A stretch of 64,000 bases of DNA from Prevotella sp. UBA2725 (GTDB taxonomy: Bacteria; Bacteroidota; Bacteroidia; Bacteroidales; Bacteroidaceae): assembly GCA_002353825.1 (NCBI GenBank), contig DEKJ01000031.1, positions 1-64,000 on the forward strand, written 5' to 3'. The position numbers were made by a program, and so were the translations under genes. A model generated the notes under the pieces. The model worked only from the letters and a program-made list of their open reading frames with translations. It was not told the origin of the DNA and searched no databases. Of this stretch, positions 49,925 through 58,717 are shown piece by piece. The stretch's first letter is position 1. The number at the start of each line of letters is the position of its first letter.

Positions 49925-52108
49925 TTATTGAACCCTTATCTCTGTAGGATATTTCCCGTACTGCTTCTTGAAACAAGTGGAGAAGTAGGCGGGAGAGCTA
50001 AAACCGGTGTCGTAAGCAATCTCTGAGACGGACAGCGAAGAATGCTGGAGAAGGGAGTAAGCCTTCTGAAGTCGCATCTGCTTGAGGAGCTCAACGGGCG
50101 AGAGCCCCGTCAAGGCTTTCACCTTTCGGTAGAGCTGCACACGACTGATGCCCATCTCGGCCCCGAGGTCATCCATCTTGAGATTGCTCTCCGAGAGATG
50201 TTTCTGAATGACAGTCTTCAGACGGTTGATAAACTCGCGGTCAGGCGAAGCGAGTTTCTCCTCCTCGGCCTGCTCGTCTTGATCCTTGCCGTCGAAAAGG
50301 TGGCGGAGCTGGGCACGGCTCTTCAGCAGATTATCGATACGCGCTAACAGCAGACTGGCACTGAACGGCTTCGTCATGTAGGCATCGGCTCCACTGCTCA
50401 AGCCTTCGACCTGCTGGTCCTCCGTGCTACGGGCTGTGAGGAGGATAACAGGGATATGGGAGGTCATCGTATCGTCCTTGATCTTCCGGCAGAACTGGAG
50501 ACCGTCCATGACAGGCATCATCACATCACTGACAATGATATCCGGTACCGATTCGCGAGCGACTCTCAGTCCACTCTCGCCATCAGCTGCCTCAGTGACA
50601 TAATACTTGCCCGTGAGCAATGTGCGAAGGTAACGGCGCATGTCGTCATTGTCGTCCACGATGAGTACTGTGGGGAAGCCTTCCTTGTTGTCATCGGTCA
50701 ACATCTCCAAGCGAGCCGACTGCACGGAGGCGTTAGTGTCGGAGACGGATTGAGCCGTCTCCTTGCTTTCCTCTTCAACTGTATCAGGCTTGAAGTTGAG
50801 CACATCGTAAACGATATGTGAAAGCTGCGCCACATTCTTCTGAAGGATATCGACCAAGGTACGCTCATTTCCTTTCAGATTGGTAGAAGCAGCGAGTTCC
50901 TTGATAGGTCCTTCGATAAGCGTCAGTGGTGTGCGGAGCTGGTGACGGGCATTGGTATAGAAGAGTGTCTGCTCCCGGTTAATTTCCTTCTCCTTGCGGT
51001 TGAGTCGGCGCGTGATGACGACAATCCTCCAGATAAGCAGCAAGGCAATGATGAGGAGTATGATGGCAACAATACTCACGATGGTAATCATCCTCTGAGT
51101 GTTGTACAGTCCGAAATAGTTCTCCAACTTGTCCTGCAGGATGAGCAAGTCATGGCCCTGCCGTTGAAGTTCTGTACTGGTCTGCTGCATGATAGAGGCG
51201 TTGTCGGGCGTTACGATGACGCTCTTCATGATATTCTCGCGCTTGTATTTGCGACCTTGCAAGATATCGAGTGCTAACTTGATGATTTCCTCTCCGTGAG
51301 TAGGATAGACATAAGTCCCGGCAAAGATCCCTTTCTCCACCGCATCGATACCCTCACCGGGTCCTGGCAAGCCATCAATACCAAGGAAGAGGATATCCTT
51401 TGCCACGCCCTTCTCCTGTGCGGCTTTGTAAGCGTTCATCGCAGCGAGGTCGCTGTGGCAGAACACGATATCAGGAACGGGAAGATTGTTCAACCAGTCG
51501 TGCATCGCCTTATAGACCTGCTCTGAAGACCAATCGGTATTGACAAACTGATAGTCGACATTCTTTTCTTTTGATAATACAGATGAGAATCCCTTGTGAC
51601 GGTCGAGGGCAGGGGAGGATGTGGTACCACCTGTAATCTCCAGCACACGTGGCGTATGGTCATAGCTATGTTCACGCAGCAGTGAGAGCGCATAATGACC
51701 CATAGCGCGTCCAGCCTCAATGTTGTCGCCTCCGATATAAGCCGTGAAGTCATTCGTCGTCGCCTTGCGGTCGAAGAGCACCACGGGGATACTGCGTTGC
51801 TTGGCACGGATGATAGCTGGCGAAATGGTCTTATATTCATTAGGCGCCACGATGAGCAAGTCAACGCCTGAGGCAGCGAGAGAGTCGATCTGTCGTACCT
51901 GCCGCTTTGTATCGTTGTCTGCATTGGCAATGGTTACCTTCACTTCGTTGCCGTAGAGGTGCTGGGCTGAAAGCATCTCGTCGTTCACCTTCTCCCTCCA
52001 TTTTCCGCCTACGCATTGTGACACGCCAATGCGGTACCGGTAAGAATGACTACCGGTACAAGCGGAGAGGAAGAGAAGTGCTATAAACAGTGAACAGAGA
52101 TACTTCAT
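49925..52108 (-). CDS. Hybrid two-component regulator with periplasmic sugar-binding domain (BT1754-like)
   Basis: The 727-aa protein starts with a lipobox-like signal (LSAC, Cys17) and a periplasmic type I sugar-binding-protein domain (~25-310; IGVSQCVGGKWREKVNDEM, DLLIVAPNEY, LGIDGLPGPGEGIDAV). A transmembrane helix (~340-362), a HisKA-like H-box with His389 in ARHQLRTPLTL, a receiver with Asp528 and a C-terminal AraC HTH (~620-727) follow. No HATPase domain lies between residue 440 and the receiver at 480. BT1754 of B. thetaiotaomicron, of similar architecture, senses fructose; fructose sensing here is inferred. It lies 4 nt after manC. Confidence 0.85.
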   Translation of the reverse strand: MKYLCSLFIALLFLSACTGSHSYRYRIGVSQCVGGKWREKVNDEMLSAQHLYGNEVKVTIANADNDTKRQVRQIDSLAASGVDLLIVAPNEYKTISPAIIRAKQRSIPVVLFDRKATTNDFTAYIGGDNIEAGRAMGHYALSLLREHSYDHTPRVLEITGGTTSSPALDRHKGFSSVLSKEKNVDYQFVNTDWSSEQVYKAMHDWLNNLPVPDIVFCHSDLAAMNAYKAAQEKGVAKDILFLGIDGLPGPGEGIDAVEKGIFAGTYVYPTHGEEIIKLALDILQGRKYKRENIMKSVIVTPDNASIMQQTSTELQRQGHDLLILQDKLENYFGLYNTQRMITIVSIVAIILLIIALLLIWRIVVITRRLNRKEKEINREQTLFYTNARHQLRTPLTLIEGPIKELAASTNLKGNERTLVDILQKNVAQLSHIVYDVLNFKPDTVEEESKETAQSVSDTNASVQSARLEMLTDDNKEGFPTVLIVDDNDDMRRYLRTLLTGKYYVTEAADGESGLRVARESVPDIIVSDVMMPVMDGLQFCRKIKDDTMTSHIPVILLTARSTEDQQVEGLSSGADAYMTKPFSASLLLARIDNLLKSRAQLRHLFDGKDQDEQAEEEKLASPDREFINRLKTVIQKHLSESNLKMDDLGAEMGISRVQLYRKVKALTGLSPVELLKQMRLQKAYSLLQHSSLSVSEIAYDTGFSSPAYFSTCFKKQYGKYPTEIRVQ

Positions 52109-52112
52109 TTAT

Positions 52113-53213
52113 TTAAACGTATTTCTCCCCCTTCTTCAACTGTATCTCGCTGACATACTTGCGGACGAGGGCAGAGGAGTCTTCCTTCTTACAGATGAAC
52201 AGCACATTGTCTTTCTCCGCCACGATGAAGCCGTCGAGACCACTGATGACACCCATGCGGTCCTTGGGGAGCTTGATGACATTGTGGTGACTGTTCTCCA
52301 TGTAGACATCCGAGTCGACAACGACATTGTCATCATTGTTCTTCGGCAGTGCCTCGTAGATACCGTGCCACGTGCCGAGGTCAGCCCAGCCGAAGTCACA
52401 TTTCATCACACAGACATTCTCCAACTTGTCGAGCACCTCCGACTCTACGGAGAGATTGGGGTAAGAGGGGAAGAACTCGTCCATATACGCCACTTCCTGC
52501 TCATGCGTAGCGTGGGGATACTGCTTATCGAGATTGCGCAGGACGGGCGGGAGGAACTTCGAGAACATCGTACGCGTATTCTTCGTGTTGGAGACGAAGA
52601 TACCCGTGTTCCACACAAACTCGCCGCTGTCCATGAACATCTTAGCAAACTCACGGTCAGGCTTCTCCGTGAAGCTCCGCACCTGATAGATGCTGCCTTC
52701 CACGAAGCCGTCGGTCTGGATATAGCCATAACCGGGCTCAGGGCGCGTCGGCTTGACTCCCATAGCGAGGAAGGTATTGTGAGTGGCGGCAAAGGCCATG
52801 GCTTCAGTGACATTCTTCTGGAACATCTCATCGTTGAGGATGAGCTGGTCACTGGGTACGACGATCATCACCGCATCATCATTGATTTCTGAGACGCGAT
52901 GGTTGGCCCATGCCATACTCGGCGCTGTGTTGCGTGGGATAGGCTCTACGAGAATATGGTCTTGTTCTACACCGGGCAACTGTTCTCTCAAGAGGTCGAG
53001 ATACTGCACCGTGGTACTGATATAAACGTGCTCCGGCGCGATGATCTTCGTCATACGATCCCACGTCTGCTGCACTTGCGTACGGCCTGTGCCAAAGAAA
53101 TCTATAAACTGTTTGGGACAACTCTCACGGCTGCAGGGCCACAGGCGCTGGCCTCTTCCGCCTGCAAGAATGAGACAATAGTTCTTGTCAACGTTTGTGT
53201 CAACGAATTCCAT
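52113..53213 (-). CDS. manC: Mannose-1-phosphate guanylyltransferase
   Basis: The 366-aa cytosolic nucleotidyltransferase makes GDP-mannose from GTP and mannose-1-phosphate for glycan synthesis. It has the pyrophosphorylase signature LAGGRGQRLWPCSRESCPKQF-like segment beginning at residue ~16, VEPIPRNTAP, the FTEKPD motif, and WNTGIF near residue 200. It is the short, monofunctional form without the phosphomannose isomerase domain. It is transcribed from a strong promoter and is 4 nt ahead of the hybrid regulator gene, so the two are probably co-expressed. Confidence 0.92.
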   Translation of the reverse strand: MEFVDTNVDKNYCLILAGGRGQRLWPCSRESCPKQFIDFFGTGRTQVQQTWDRMTKIIAPEHVYISTTVQYLDLLREQLPGVEQDHILVEPIPRNTAPSMAWANHRVSEINDDAVMIVVPSDQLILNDEMFQKNVTEAMAFAATHNTFLAMGVKPTRPEPGYGYIQTDGFVEGSIYQVRSFTEKPDREFAKMFMDSGEFVWNTGIFVSNTKNTRTMFSKFLPPVLRNLDKQYPHATHEQEVAYMDEFFPSYPNLSVESEVLDKLENVCVMKCDFGWADLGTWHGIYEALPKNNDDNVVVDSDVYMENSHHNVIKLPKDRMGVISGLDGFIVAEKDNVLFICKKEDSSALVRKYVSEIQLKKGEKYV

Positions 53214-53284
53214 ATAGTTTAGACTTGTTTTTATTACTCTGTTTTACTTCTTCTGAGACGCTTCGTTCTCTTGAATTGGTACCT

Positions 53285-53315
53285 CAAAGATACATACTTA
53301 AAACGAACGGGCAAA
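53285..53315 (-). promoter_or_regulatory. Promoter of manC and the fructan sensor
   Basis: On the minus strand: -33 TTTG (53315-53312), a 19-nt spacer and -7 TATCTTTG (53292-53285), giving a ~65-nt leader. A very good consensus match. Confidence 0.72.
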
Positions 53316-53376
53316 AGAAAGGTTACAACATTTCTATATTTTTAATTTTTTTCTTCCTCACCTCTCCTTTTTTATG

Positions 53377-53384
53377 TAATTTTG
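53377..53384 (+). promoter_or_regulatory. -7 box of the pyridoxal kinase gene
   Basis: TAATTTTG, 57 nt before the ATG at 53442. The upstream -33 region is pyrimidine rich without TTTG. It is divergent from the manC promoter. Confidence 0.45.
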
Positions 53385-53441
53385 CACCCTGAATAGGTAG
53401 GACGCATTATGTCTTGCCCACAAATTATCTCATGCTATCTC

Positions 53442-54260
53442 ATGGCAAAGAAAAAGATTTTGCTCATCAATGATATGTGTGGCTATGGCAAGGTGGCCTC
53501 GGCTGCCATGCTCCCCATCCTCTCTTACATGGGGCACGTCACATATAACCTGCCGACGGCGCTGGTGTCGAACACGCTCGATTATGGCAAGTTTAACCTC
53601 CTCGACACCACCGATTATATTATGGGTGTCTTCCCCGTGTGGAAAGAGCTCGGCTTCCATTTCGACGCCATCGCCACGGGCTTCATCGCCTCAGAGCGAC
53701 AGGCAGAGATCGTGTCGGCTTACTGCTTAGAGCAGGAACAGCTCGGCACGCCGATCTTCGTCGACCCCATCATGGGTGATGAAGGGAAGCTCTACAATGG
53801 GGTAACACCTGCGACCATCCAGAGCATGAAAGAGATGATTGCGGTGGCCGACCTTATCTATCCAAACTATACCGAGGCTTGCTATCTCACTGGCACTCCT
53901 TATAATCCGCAAGGTGTGACGCGTGACGAAGCTTTCCATCTCTTGGATGAGTTGCATGCTACGGGTGCCAAGTCGGTACTCATCACATCCATCCCCGTTG
54001 ACGGTCAGCACTGTGTGGCAGGCTATAACCACCTCACCAACGAACATTTCCTGCTCGGATACACAGAAATTCCCGTCCATTTCCCTGGTACGGGCGATAT
54101 CTTCTCGGCGGTGCTCATCGGCCATCTCCTCGACGGTATGATGCTCAAACCCTCTACGCGCAAAGCGATGGATGCCGTCTATACACTCATTGACCTCAAC
54201 AAAGACAATGAGGATAAGAACGCAGGTATACCTCTTGAGAATTATTTGGGAATACTGTAG
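53442..54260 (+). CDS. pdxK: Pyridoxal/pyridoxamine kinase-like protein
   Basis: The 272-aa ribokinase-fold kinase is likely to phosphorylate pyridoxal, pyridoxine or pyridoxamine in the B6 salvage pathway. Features are the N-terminal INDMCGYGKVASAAMLPIL segment (PdxK/PdxY pattern, with the usual Ser replaced), VDPIMGDEGKLY near residue 115, YPNYTEACYLTG near 145 and the catalytic GTGDIFSAVL motif near 220. The ATG at 53442 is chosen over one at 53409, as residues beginning MAKKKILLIND fit the family. Confidence 0.85.
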   Translation: MAKKKILLINDMCGYGKVASAAMLPILSYMGHVTYNLPTALVSNTLDYGKFNLLDTTDYIMGVFPVWKELGFHFDAIATGFIASERQAEIVSAYCLEQEQLGTPIFVDPIMGDEGKLYNGVTPATIQSMKEMIAVADLIYPNYTEACYLTGTPYNPQGVTRDEAFHLLDELHATGAKSVLITSIPVDGQHCVAGYNHLTNEHFLLGYTEIPVHFPGTGDIFSAVLIGHLLDGMMLKPSTRKAMDAVYTLIDLNKDNEDKNAGIPLENYLGIL

Positions 54261-54278
54261 TAACAGATATATTATACA

Positions 54279-55940
54279 ATGGATTATATTAGTTCGCTCT
54301 TTACCATTCATTCATCGATACAGACGGTGGTGATTGTGTCATTGATCATCGCTTTCGGTCTCGCCTTGGGTAAGATTAAGGTGAAAGGTATCTCACTCGG
54401 CATCGCATGGGTGTTCTTCATCGGCATCCTTGCCGGAGAGATGAAGTTGTCCATTGACCATAATATTCTCGATTATATAGAGACCTTCGGACTGTCGATG
54501 TTCGTCTATTGCCTCGGACTCCATGTAGGCCCTAACTTCTTCGGATCATTGAAGTCGGAAGGTCTGGCGCTGAATATATGGAGCCTTGTCGTCATCATCG
54601 TCGGCACGCTCTTCTCGCTCTTGCTTATCCCTATCACGGGTGTGAGCCTTCCTAATATGGTTGGTCTGCTCTGTGGTGCTACGACCAACACGCCAGCCCT
54701 CGGTGCTGCCACACAGGCTTTGGCTCATCTCGGTATACCGAACAGCAGTGTGGCACTGGCTACTGCCGTGACCTATCCGCTCGGTGTCGTGGGTGTCATC
54801 GTGGCCATGGTCATTATCCGCAAGCTCTTTGTCAAGCCTGCTGACTTGGAGGTGAAACCGCTCTCCGATGACGACCATACTTATATCGCACAGTTCGATG
54901 TCATCAACCCCGCTATCGTAGGCAAGACTATCGCAGAGATAGCCCATATGACCAACCGTAAGTTCATCATCTCCCGTCTGTGGCGTGGTAAGGAAGTGAT
55001 TCTTCCAAAGGCGGATACGGTGCTGCATGTCAACGACTCTGTGCTTGTTGTTACAAATAAGGATGAGGAGGAGCCGATGCTATTGCTCTTCGGTAAGAAA
55101 GAAGCACGCAACTATAATCAGAATAATGTAGACTGGAATGCTATTGATGCCAATGTGGAGAGCCGTGTCTGCGTTGTGACCCGTCCGGGGCTCAACGGCA
55201 AGCGGCTGCGCGACATCCACATGCGGGCAGCTTATGGCGTCAACGTGAGCCGTGTGGTGCGTGGTGATGTCAAACTTCTCGCCAGTGATGACCTGCGACT
55301 GCAATACGGTGATCGTGTGACTGTCGTCGGTAAACACGAAGACCTCGACAACGCCGAACATTTCTTCGGCAACTCTGTGAAGACCTTGGAGGAACCTAAC
55401 ATTGGCAGTATCTTTCTTGGCATCTTCCTCGGTCTTGCTCTGGGTACGATTCCTATCTCCATCCCGGGCATGGCAAGCAGCATCCGTCTCGGTATTGCCG
55501 GTGGTCCTATCATCATGGGTATCATCGTAGGCGCCCTGGGACCAAAGAGCCACATGATCTCTTATACGACGCGCTCGGCTTCGCTCATGCTGCGCAAACT
55601 CGGTCTCGCTCTTTATCTGGCTTGTCTCGGACTCGACTCTGGTAAAGATTTTATGGCGACCATCATGCGCCCCGAGGGTATAGCATGGGTCGGCATCGGC
55701 TTCCTCATCACGGTCATTCCCGTGCTCATCATTGGTATCATCGCCTTGCATACCCATAAATACGACTTCGGTACGATCTGCGGCATTCTCTGTGGATCAA
55801 TGGCGAACCCGATGGCGCTGGGCTATGCCAACGACACATGCAAAGGTGATACGGCAAGTATCTCTTACGCTACCGTCTATCCGTTGGGCATGTTCATTCG
55901 AGTTGTGATAGCACAAATGCTCATCATGATCTTTGTATGA
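54279..55940 (+). CDS. Aspartate:alanine exchanger-family transporter with two RCK_C domains
   Basis: The 553-aa inner-membrane protein is of the AAE/YidE-YbjL type. Two membrane blocks (~15-180 and ~375-553) have the internal-duplication motifs FGLSMFVYCLGLHVGPNFF and LGLALYLACLGLDSGKDF. Two cytosolic TrkA-C/RCK_C domains (~203-270, ~295-365) lie between them. Members exchange amino acids or dicarboxylates; substrate unknown here. It follows pdxK by 18 nt. Confidence 0.85.
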   Translation: MDYISSLFTIHSSIQTVVIVSLIIAFGLALGKIKVKGISLGIAWVFFIGILAGEMKLSIDHNILDYIETFGLSMFVYCLGLHVGPNFFGSLKSEGLALNIWSLVVIIVGTLFSLLLIPITGVSLPNMVGLLCGATTNTPALGAATQALAHLGIPNSSVALATAVTYPLGVVGVIVAMVIIRKLFVKPADLEVKPLSDDDHTYIAQFDVINPAIVGKTIAEIAHMTNRKFIISRLWRGKEVILPKADTVLHVNDSVLVVTNKDEEEPMLLLFGKKEARNYNQNNVDWNAIDANVESRVCVVTRPGLNGKRLRDIHMRAAYGVNVSRVVRGDVKLLASDDLRLQYGDRVTVVGKHEDLDNAEHFFGNSVKTLEEPNIGSIFLGIFLGLALGTIPISIPGMASSIRLGIAGGPIIMGIIVGALGPKSHMISYTTRSASLMLRKLGLALYLACLGLDSGKDFMATIMRPEGIAWVGIGFLITVIPVLIIGIIALHTHKYDFGTICGILCGSMANPMALGYANDTCKGDTASISYATVYPLGMFIRVVIAQMLIMIFV

Positions 55941-55953
55941 GCAACAACACTGT

Positions 55954-57507
55954 ATGAATAACCCCTTTTATTATACCCCATCTGAGGAATGTCGTGCTGC
56001 CGTCCATGAGCTCATAGAGTGGCTCTCGGGCGAGCGTTCCACTTTCTGCGACCATCTCGTAGATACAGCTTTCCGTGCGGAGATAGACAAAGGGAAGATG
56101 TTCGGGGTGCTCATTGTTGAAGGAGAAGAAACAGCTCTTACACGGAACATTTCTGTTCATGGTAAACAGTTTCATTATCTTGCCGGTTATAGTGGTCAGA
56201 TCTGTAGCCGCTCCGATTGGCCCGAGTTTGTGCCCGCCGTCTTCGATTATCTCCAGCCCAATGGTTATTTTAAGCAGCATGAAGAAGAGATAACACAGTT
56301 GAATGATGAAATAAATAATGAGACCGCATCTTTATTAGCAGACAAACCATTAACACCCAACACCCCACACCTACCACCTTCAGACAAGCGTAAGCGCGAA
56401 GGCGAGAGCGACGAGGACTATATCCGTCGCCGACAGTTTGAGAATGCGGAACTGCATCGATGGAAACTCAGACAACGGAAGATAGAAGAGGAGAAGAAGG
56501 CGGCTGAAAACCATATCACTTCTCTGAAGACTCTGCGCCGACAGAAAAGTGATGCGCTTCAGCGCTGGCTCTTTCATCATTTCTTAATGCTCAATGGACG
56601 TGGTGAGAGCCAGGACCTGATAGCGATTCGTGACGGAGAAATTCCGCCTGCGGGGAGTGGGGAGTGCTGTGAGCCCAAGCTGCTGCAATATGCTTTTCAG
56701 CATGGCTTACATCCTGTGTCGATGGCAATGTTCTGGTGGGGCGAGAGTCCGCGGAGCGAGATACGGCATCATCTGCAGTTCTATCCCGCCTGTAATGGTA
56801 AATGTAAGCCGATCCTTCGTTGGATGCTGCAAGGGATAGACGTCGATGCCAATCCCTTGGAAAGCAAGGAAGAGGATGAGCGGCTTGCGGCCCAACTGAA
56901 GATCATCTATGAGGATGACGACATTTGTGTCATCTGTAAGCCTGCCGGCATGCTCTCTGTACCCGGGAAGAGCGAGCGCGTGAGTGTACAGTCCTTGATG
57001 CAGCAACGCTATCCTGACAATGAATCGCCCCTCATCGTTCATCGCCTCGACATGGCAACGAGTGGACTGATGGTCATTGCCAAGACCCTCGAAGTTTACC
57101 ACAACCTTCAGCAGCAGTTTGCCAAACACGAGATAAGCAAGCGCTATGTCGCCGTCTTGAGCAAGCCCTTGCCTAAGGATGTTCCTCAAGAAGGCACTAT
57201 CTCTCTGCCGCTGCGCCCCGACCTTGATGACCGCCCACGACAAGTGGTTGATGATGACTATGGTCGTGAAGCTGTCTCCATTTATAAGAAGGTGGCGAAC
57301 GATCGTTTGTGGCTTTGGCCGAAGACGGGGCGCACGCATCAGCTCCGTGTCCACTGCGCCCATCAGCTTGGCCTCAACGACCCCATCAAAGGCGATTCAC
57401 TCTATGGCACGCCGAGCACACGACTCTACCTTCATGCCGAGCAGCTTACATTCCAACACCCAACGAATGGACGGCAGATGAGCTTTACGGCAAAGGCACC
57501 GTTCTAA
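55954..57507 (+). CDS. RluA-family pseudouridine synthase with long N-terminal extension
   Basis: The 517-aa protein has a C-terminal RluA-type domain (~300-517) with catalytic Asp366 in VHRLDMATSGL, the IYEDDDICVICKPAGMLSVPG start of the domain, and the PKTGRTHQLRVH motif. The N-terminal ~300 residues contain a charged coiled coil (EDYIRRRQFENAELHRWKLR...) and a cysteine-containing segment; they are not part of canonical RluA enzymes, though Bacteroidota homologues often carry such an extension. The RNA target is unknown. The ATG at 55954 is preferred over a TTG overlapping the preceding gene. Confidence 0.85.
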   Translation: MNNPFYYTPSEECRAAVHELIEWLSGERSTFCDHLVDTAFRAEIDKGKMFGVLIVEGEETALTRNISVHGKQFHYLAGYSGQICSRSDWPEFVPAVFDYLQPNGYFKQHEEEITQLNDEINNETASLLADKPLTPNTPHLPPSDKRKREGESDEDYIRRRQFENAELHRWKLRQRKIEEEKKAAENHITSLKTLRRQKSDALQRWLFHHFLMLNGRGESQDLIAIRDGEIPPAGSGECCEPKLLQYAFQHGLHPVSMAMFWWGESPRSEIRHHLQFYPACNGKCKPILRWMLQGIDVDANPLESKEEDERLAAQLKIIYEDDDICVICKPAGMLSVPGKSERVSVQSLMQQRYPDNESPLIVHRLDMATSGLMVIAKTLEVYHNLQQQFAKHEISKRYVAVLSKPLPKDVPQEGTISLPLRPDLDDRPRQVVDDDYGREAVSIYKKVANDRLWLWPKTGRTHQLRVHCAHQLGLNDPIKGDSLYGTPSTRLYLHAEQLTFQHPTNGRQMSFTAKAPF

Positions 57508-57529
57508 AGGCTATTTTTTTCTATTTTTA

Positions 57530-57561
57530 TTTGCCCATCTCAAAAGAAAGCAGTAACTTTG
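57530..57561 (+). promoter_or_regulatory. Promoter of the greA leader
   Basis: -33 TTTG (57530-57533), a 20-nt spacer and -7 TAACTTTG (57554-57561). Transcription should start near 57567, about 130 nt ahead of greA and ahead of a complete terminator hairpin. Confidence 0.7.
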
Positions 57562-57566
57562 CACAA

Positions 57567-57635
57567 CAATAAGGTAAACAGCGAATAAAGAGAAGGAATT
57601 CCGACATTCCAAGAGGATGTCGGAATTCTTTTTCG
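57567..57635 (+). ncRNA. Putative short leader RNA upstream of greA
   Basis: The interval from the predicted start of transcription to the end of the terminator U-tract is about 70 nt, without an obvious ORF. It could be a small RNA, or an attenuated leader through which some polymerases continue into greA. E. coli greA has a comparable arrangement (GraL RNAs). Expression is inferred only. Confidence 0.45.
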
Positions 57636-57640
57636 TTTTG
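57596..57640 (+). terminator. Terminator hairpin in the greA leader
   Basis: A perfect 12-bp stem GAATTCCGACAT (57596-57607) / ATGTCGGAATTC (57617-57628) with a 9-nt loop is followed by TTTTTCGTTTT. It lies between the promoter at 57530 and greA, not behind the previous gene's stop (57507), so it would act on the greA transcript itself. Confidence 0.8.
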
Positions 57641-57695
57641 TCTGTCCTTAAAGAGAAACATTAACAAATTAACTGTTATTTAATACTGTTTTATT

Positions 57696-58166
57696 ATGGC
57701 ATACATGTCACAGGAAGGTTACGACAAGCTCGTGGCCGAAGTTCGCAGACTCGAATCTGTGGAGCGCCCCAAGGCTTCTGCGGCCATTGCCGAGGCAGCC
57801 GACAAGGGAGACTTAAGTGAGAACTCAGAATACGATGCAGCCAAGGAGGCTCAGGCGCATCTCGAGGCAAAGATTGCCGAGATGAAGATGACCATTGCTC
57901 AGGCTAAGATCGTCGACCCCAGCCGTCTGAAGACTGATGAGGTGCAGATCATGTCAAAGGTGAAGATCACCAATCTGCAGAACAAGAAGTCGATGACTTA
58001 CACTATCGTCTCTGAGAGTGAGGCTAACCTCAAGCAGGGGAAGATCTCCATCAAGACACCTATTGCTCAGGGCTTGCTCAACAAGAAGGTCGGTGACGAG
58101 GTAGATATCAAGATTCCTCGCGGCACACTGCGTGTACGTATCGACGAGATCAGCGTCGGCGAATAA
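57696..58166 (+). CDS. greA: Transcription elongation factor GreA
   Basis: The 156-aa factor inserts its N-terminal coiled coil into the RNA polymerase secondary channel and stimulates cleavage of backtracked RNA. Features are MSQEGYDKLVAEVRRLE, the acidic tip segment DLSENSEYDAAKEAQ (about residues 38-52) and the C-terminal FKBP-like domain with IAQGLLNKKVGDEV. Length is normal. The upstream promoter-terminator leader suggests feedback attenuation. Confidence 0.96.
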   Translation: MAYMSQEGYDKLVAEVRRLESVERPKASAAIAEAADKGDLSENSEYDAAKEAQAHLEAKIAEMKMTIAQAKIVDPSRLKTDEVQIMSKVKITNLQNKKSMTYTIVSESEANLKQGKISIKTPIAQGLLNKKVGDEVDIKIPRGTLRVRIDEISVGE

Positions 58167-58197
58167 TCTATTCATTAATAAATAGGAGAACAATACC

Positions 58198-58596
58198 ATG
58201 GCAACGATTTTCAGTAAGATAGCTGCAGGAGAAATTCCCAGCTACAAGTGCGCCGAGGACGACAAGTTCTACGCTTTCCTCGACATCAACCCCGTGAAGC
58301 AGGGCCACACGCTCGTTGTGCCCCGTAAGGAGATCGACTATATCTTCGACATGAGCGATGAGGAGCTCGCTGCGTTTGAGGTCTTTGCCAAGAAGGTGGC
58401 CATTGCCCTGCGCAAGGCTTTCCCCTGTAAGAAAGTGGCTCAGGTGGTGCTCGGGCTCGAAGTGAACCACGCACACATCCATCTCATCCCTATCGACTCT
58501 GAGGCTGATGTCGACTTCCACAAGCACGTCAAGCTCTCCGACGAAGAGATGAAGGCTACTGCCGATAAGATCTACGCTGAGTTCAAAAAGCTTTAG
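58198..58596 (+). CDS. HIT (histidine triad) family hydrolase
   Basis: The 132-aa cytosolic nucleotide hydrolase/transferase is of the HIT superfamily. Its N-terminus IFSKIAAGEIPSYKCAEDD and HxHxH-type triad NHAHIHLIPI near residue 90-99 fit the Hint-like branch acting on nucleoside phosphoramidates or related substrates. It follows greA by 31 nt and is probably co-transcribed with it. Confidence 0.92.
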   Translation: MATIFSKIAAGEIPSYKCAEDDKFYAFLDINPVKQGHTLVVPRKEIDYIFDMSDEELAAFEVFAKKVAIALRKAFPCKKVAQVVLGLEVNHAHIHLIPIDSEADVDFHKHVKLSDEEMKATADKIYAEFKKL

Positions 58597-58597
58597 T

Positions 58598-58716
58598 CGA
58601 GTTAGGAGATAGGAGTTAGGAGTTGAGTGCGGTGTAATTGCTAACTCCTGTAACTCCTATCTCCTAACTCCTAACTCGAAATAACTCCTAACTCCTATCT
58701 CCTAACTCCTAACTCA
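58598..58716. repeat. GAGTTAGGA/AACTCCTA repeat with inverted arms
   Basis: A left arm of GAGTTAGGA-type repeats (58598-58624) faces complementary AACTCCTA-type repeats (58652-58678), followed by a second AACTCCTA block (58681-58716). The whole HIT-sigma gap is made of these 7-8-bp repeats; the last one abuts the sigma factor ATG. A long RNA stem-loop is possible, and copy-number variation is likely. Confidence 0.75.
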
Positions 58717-58717
58717 T

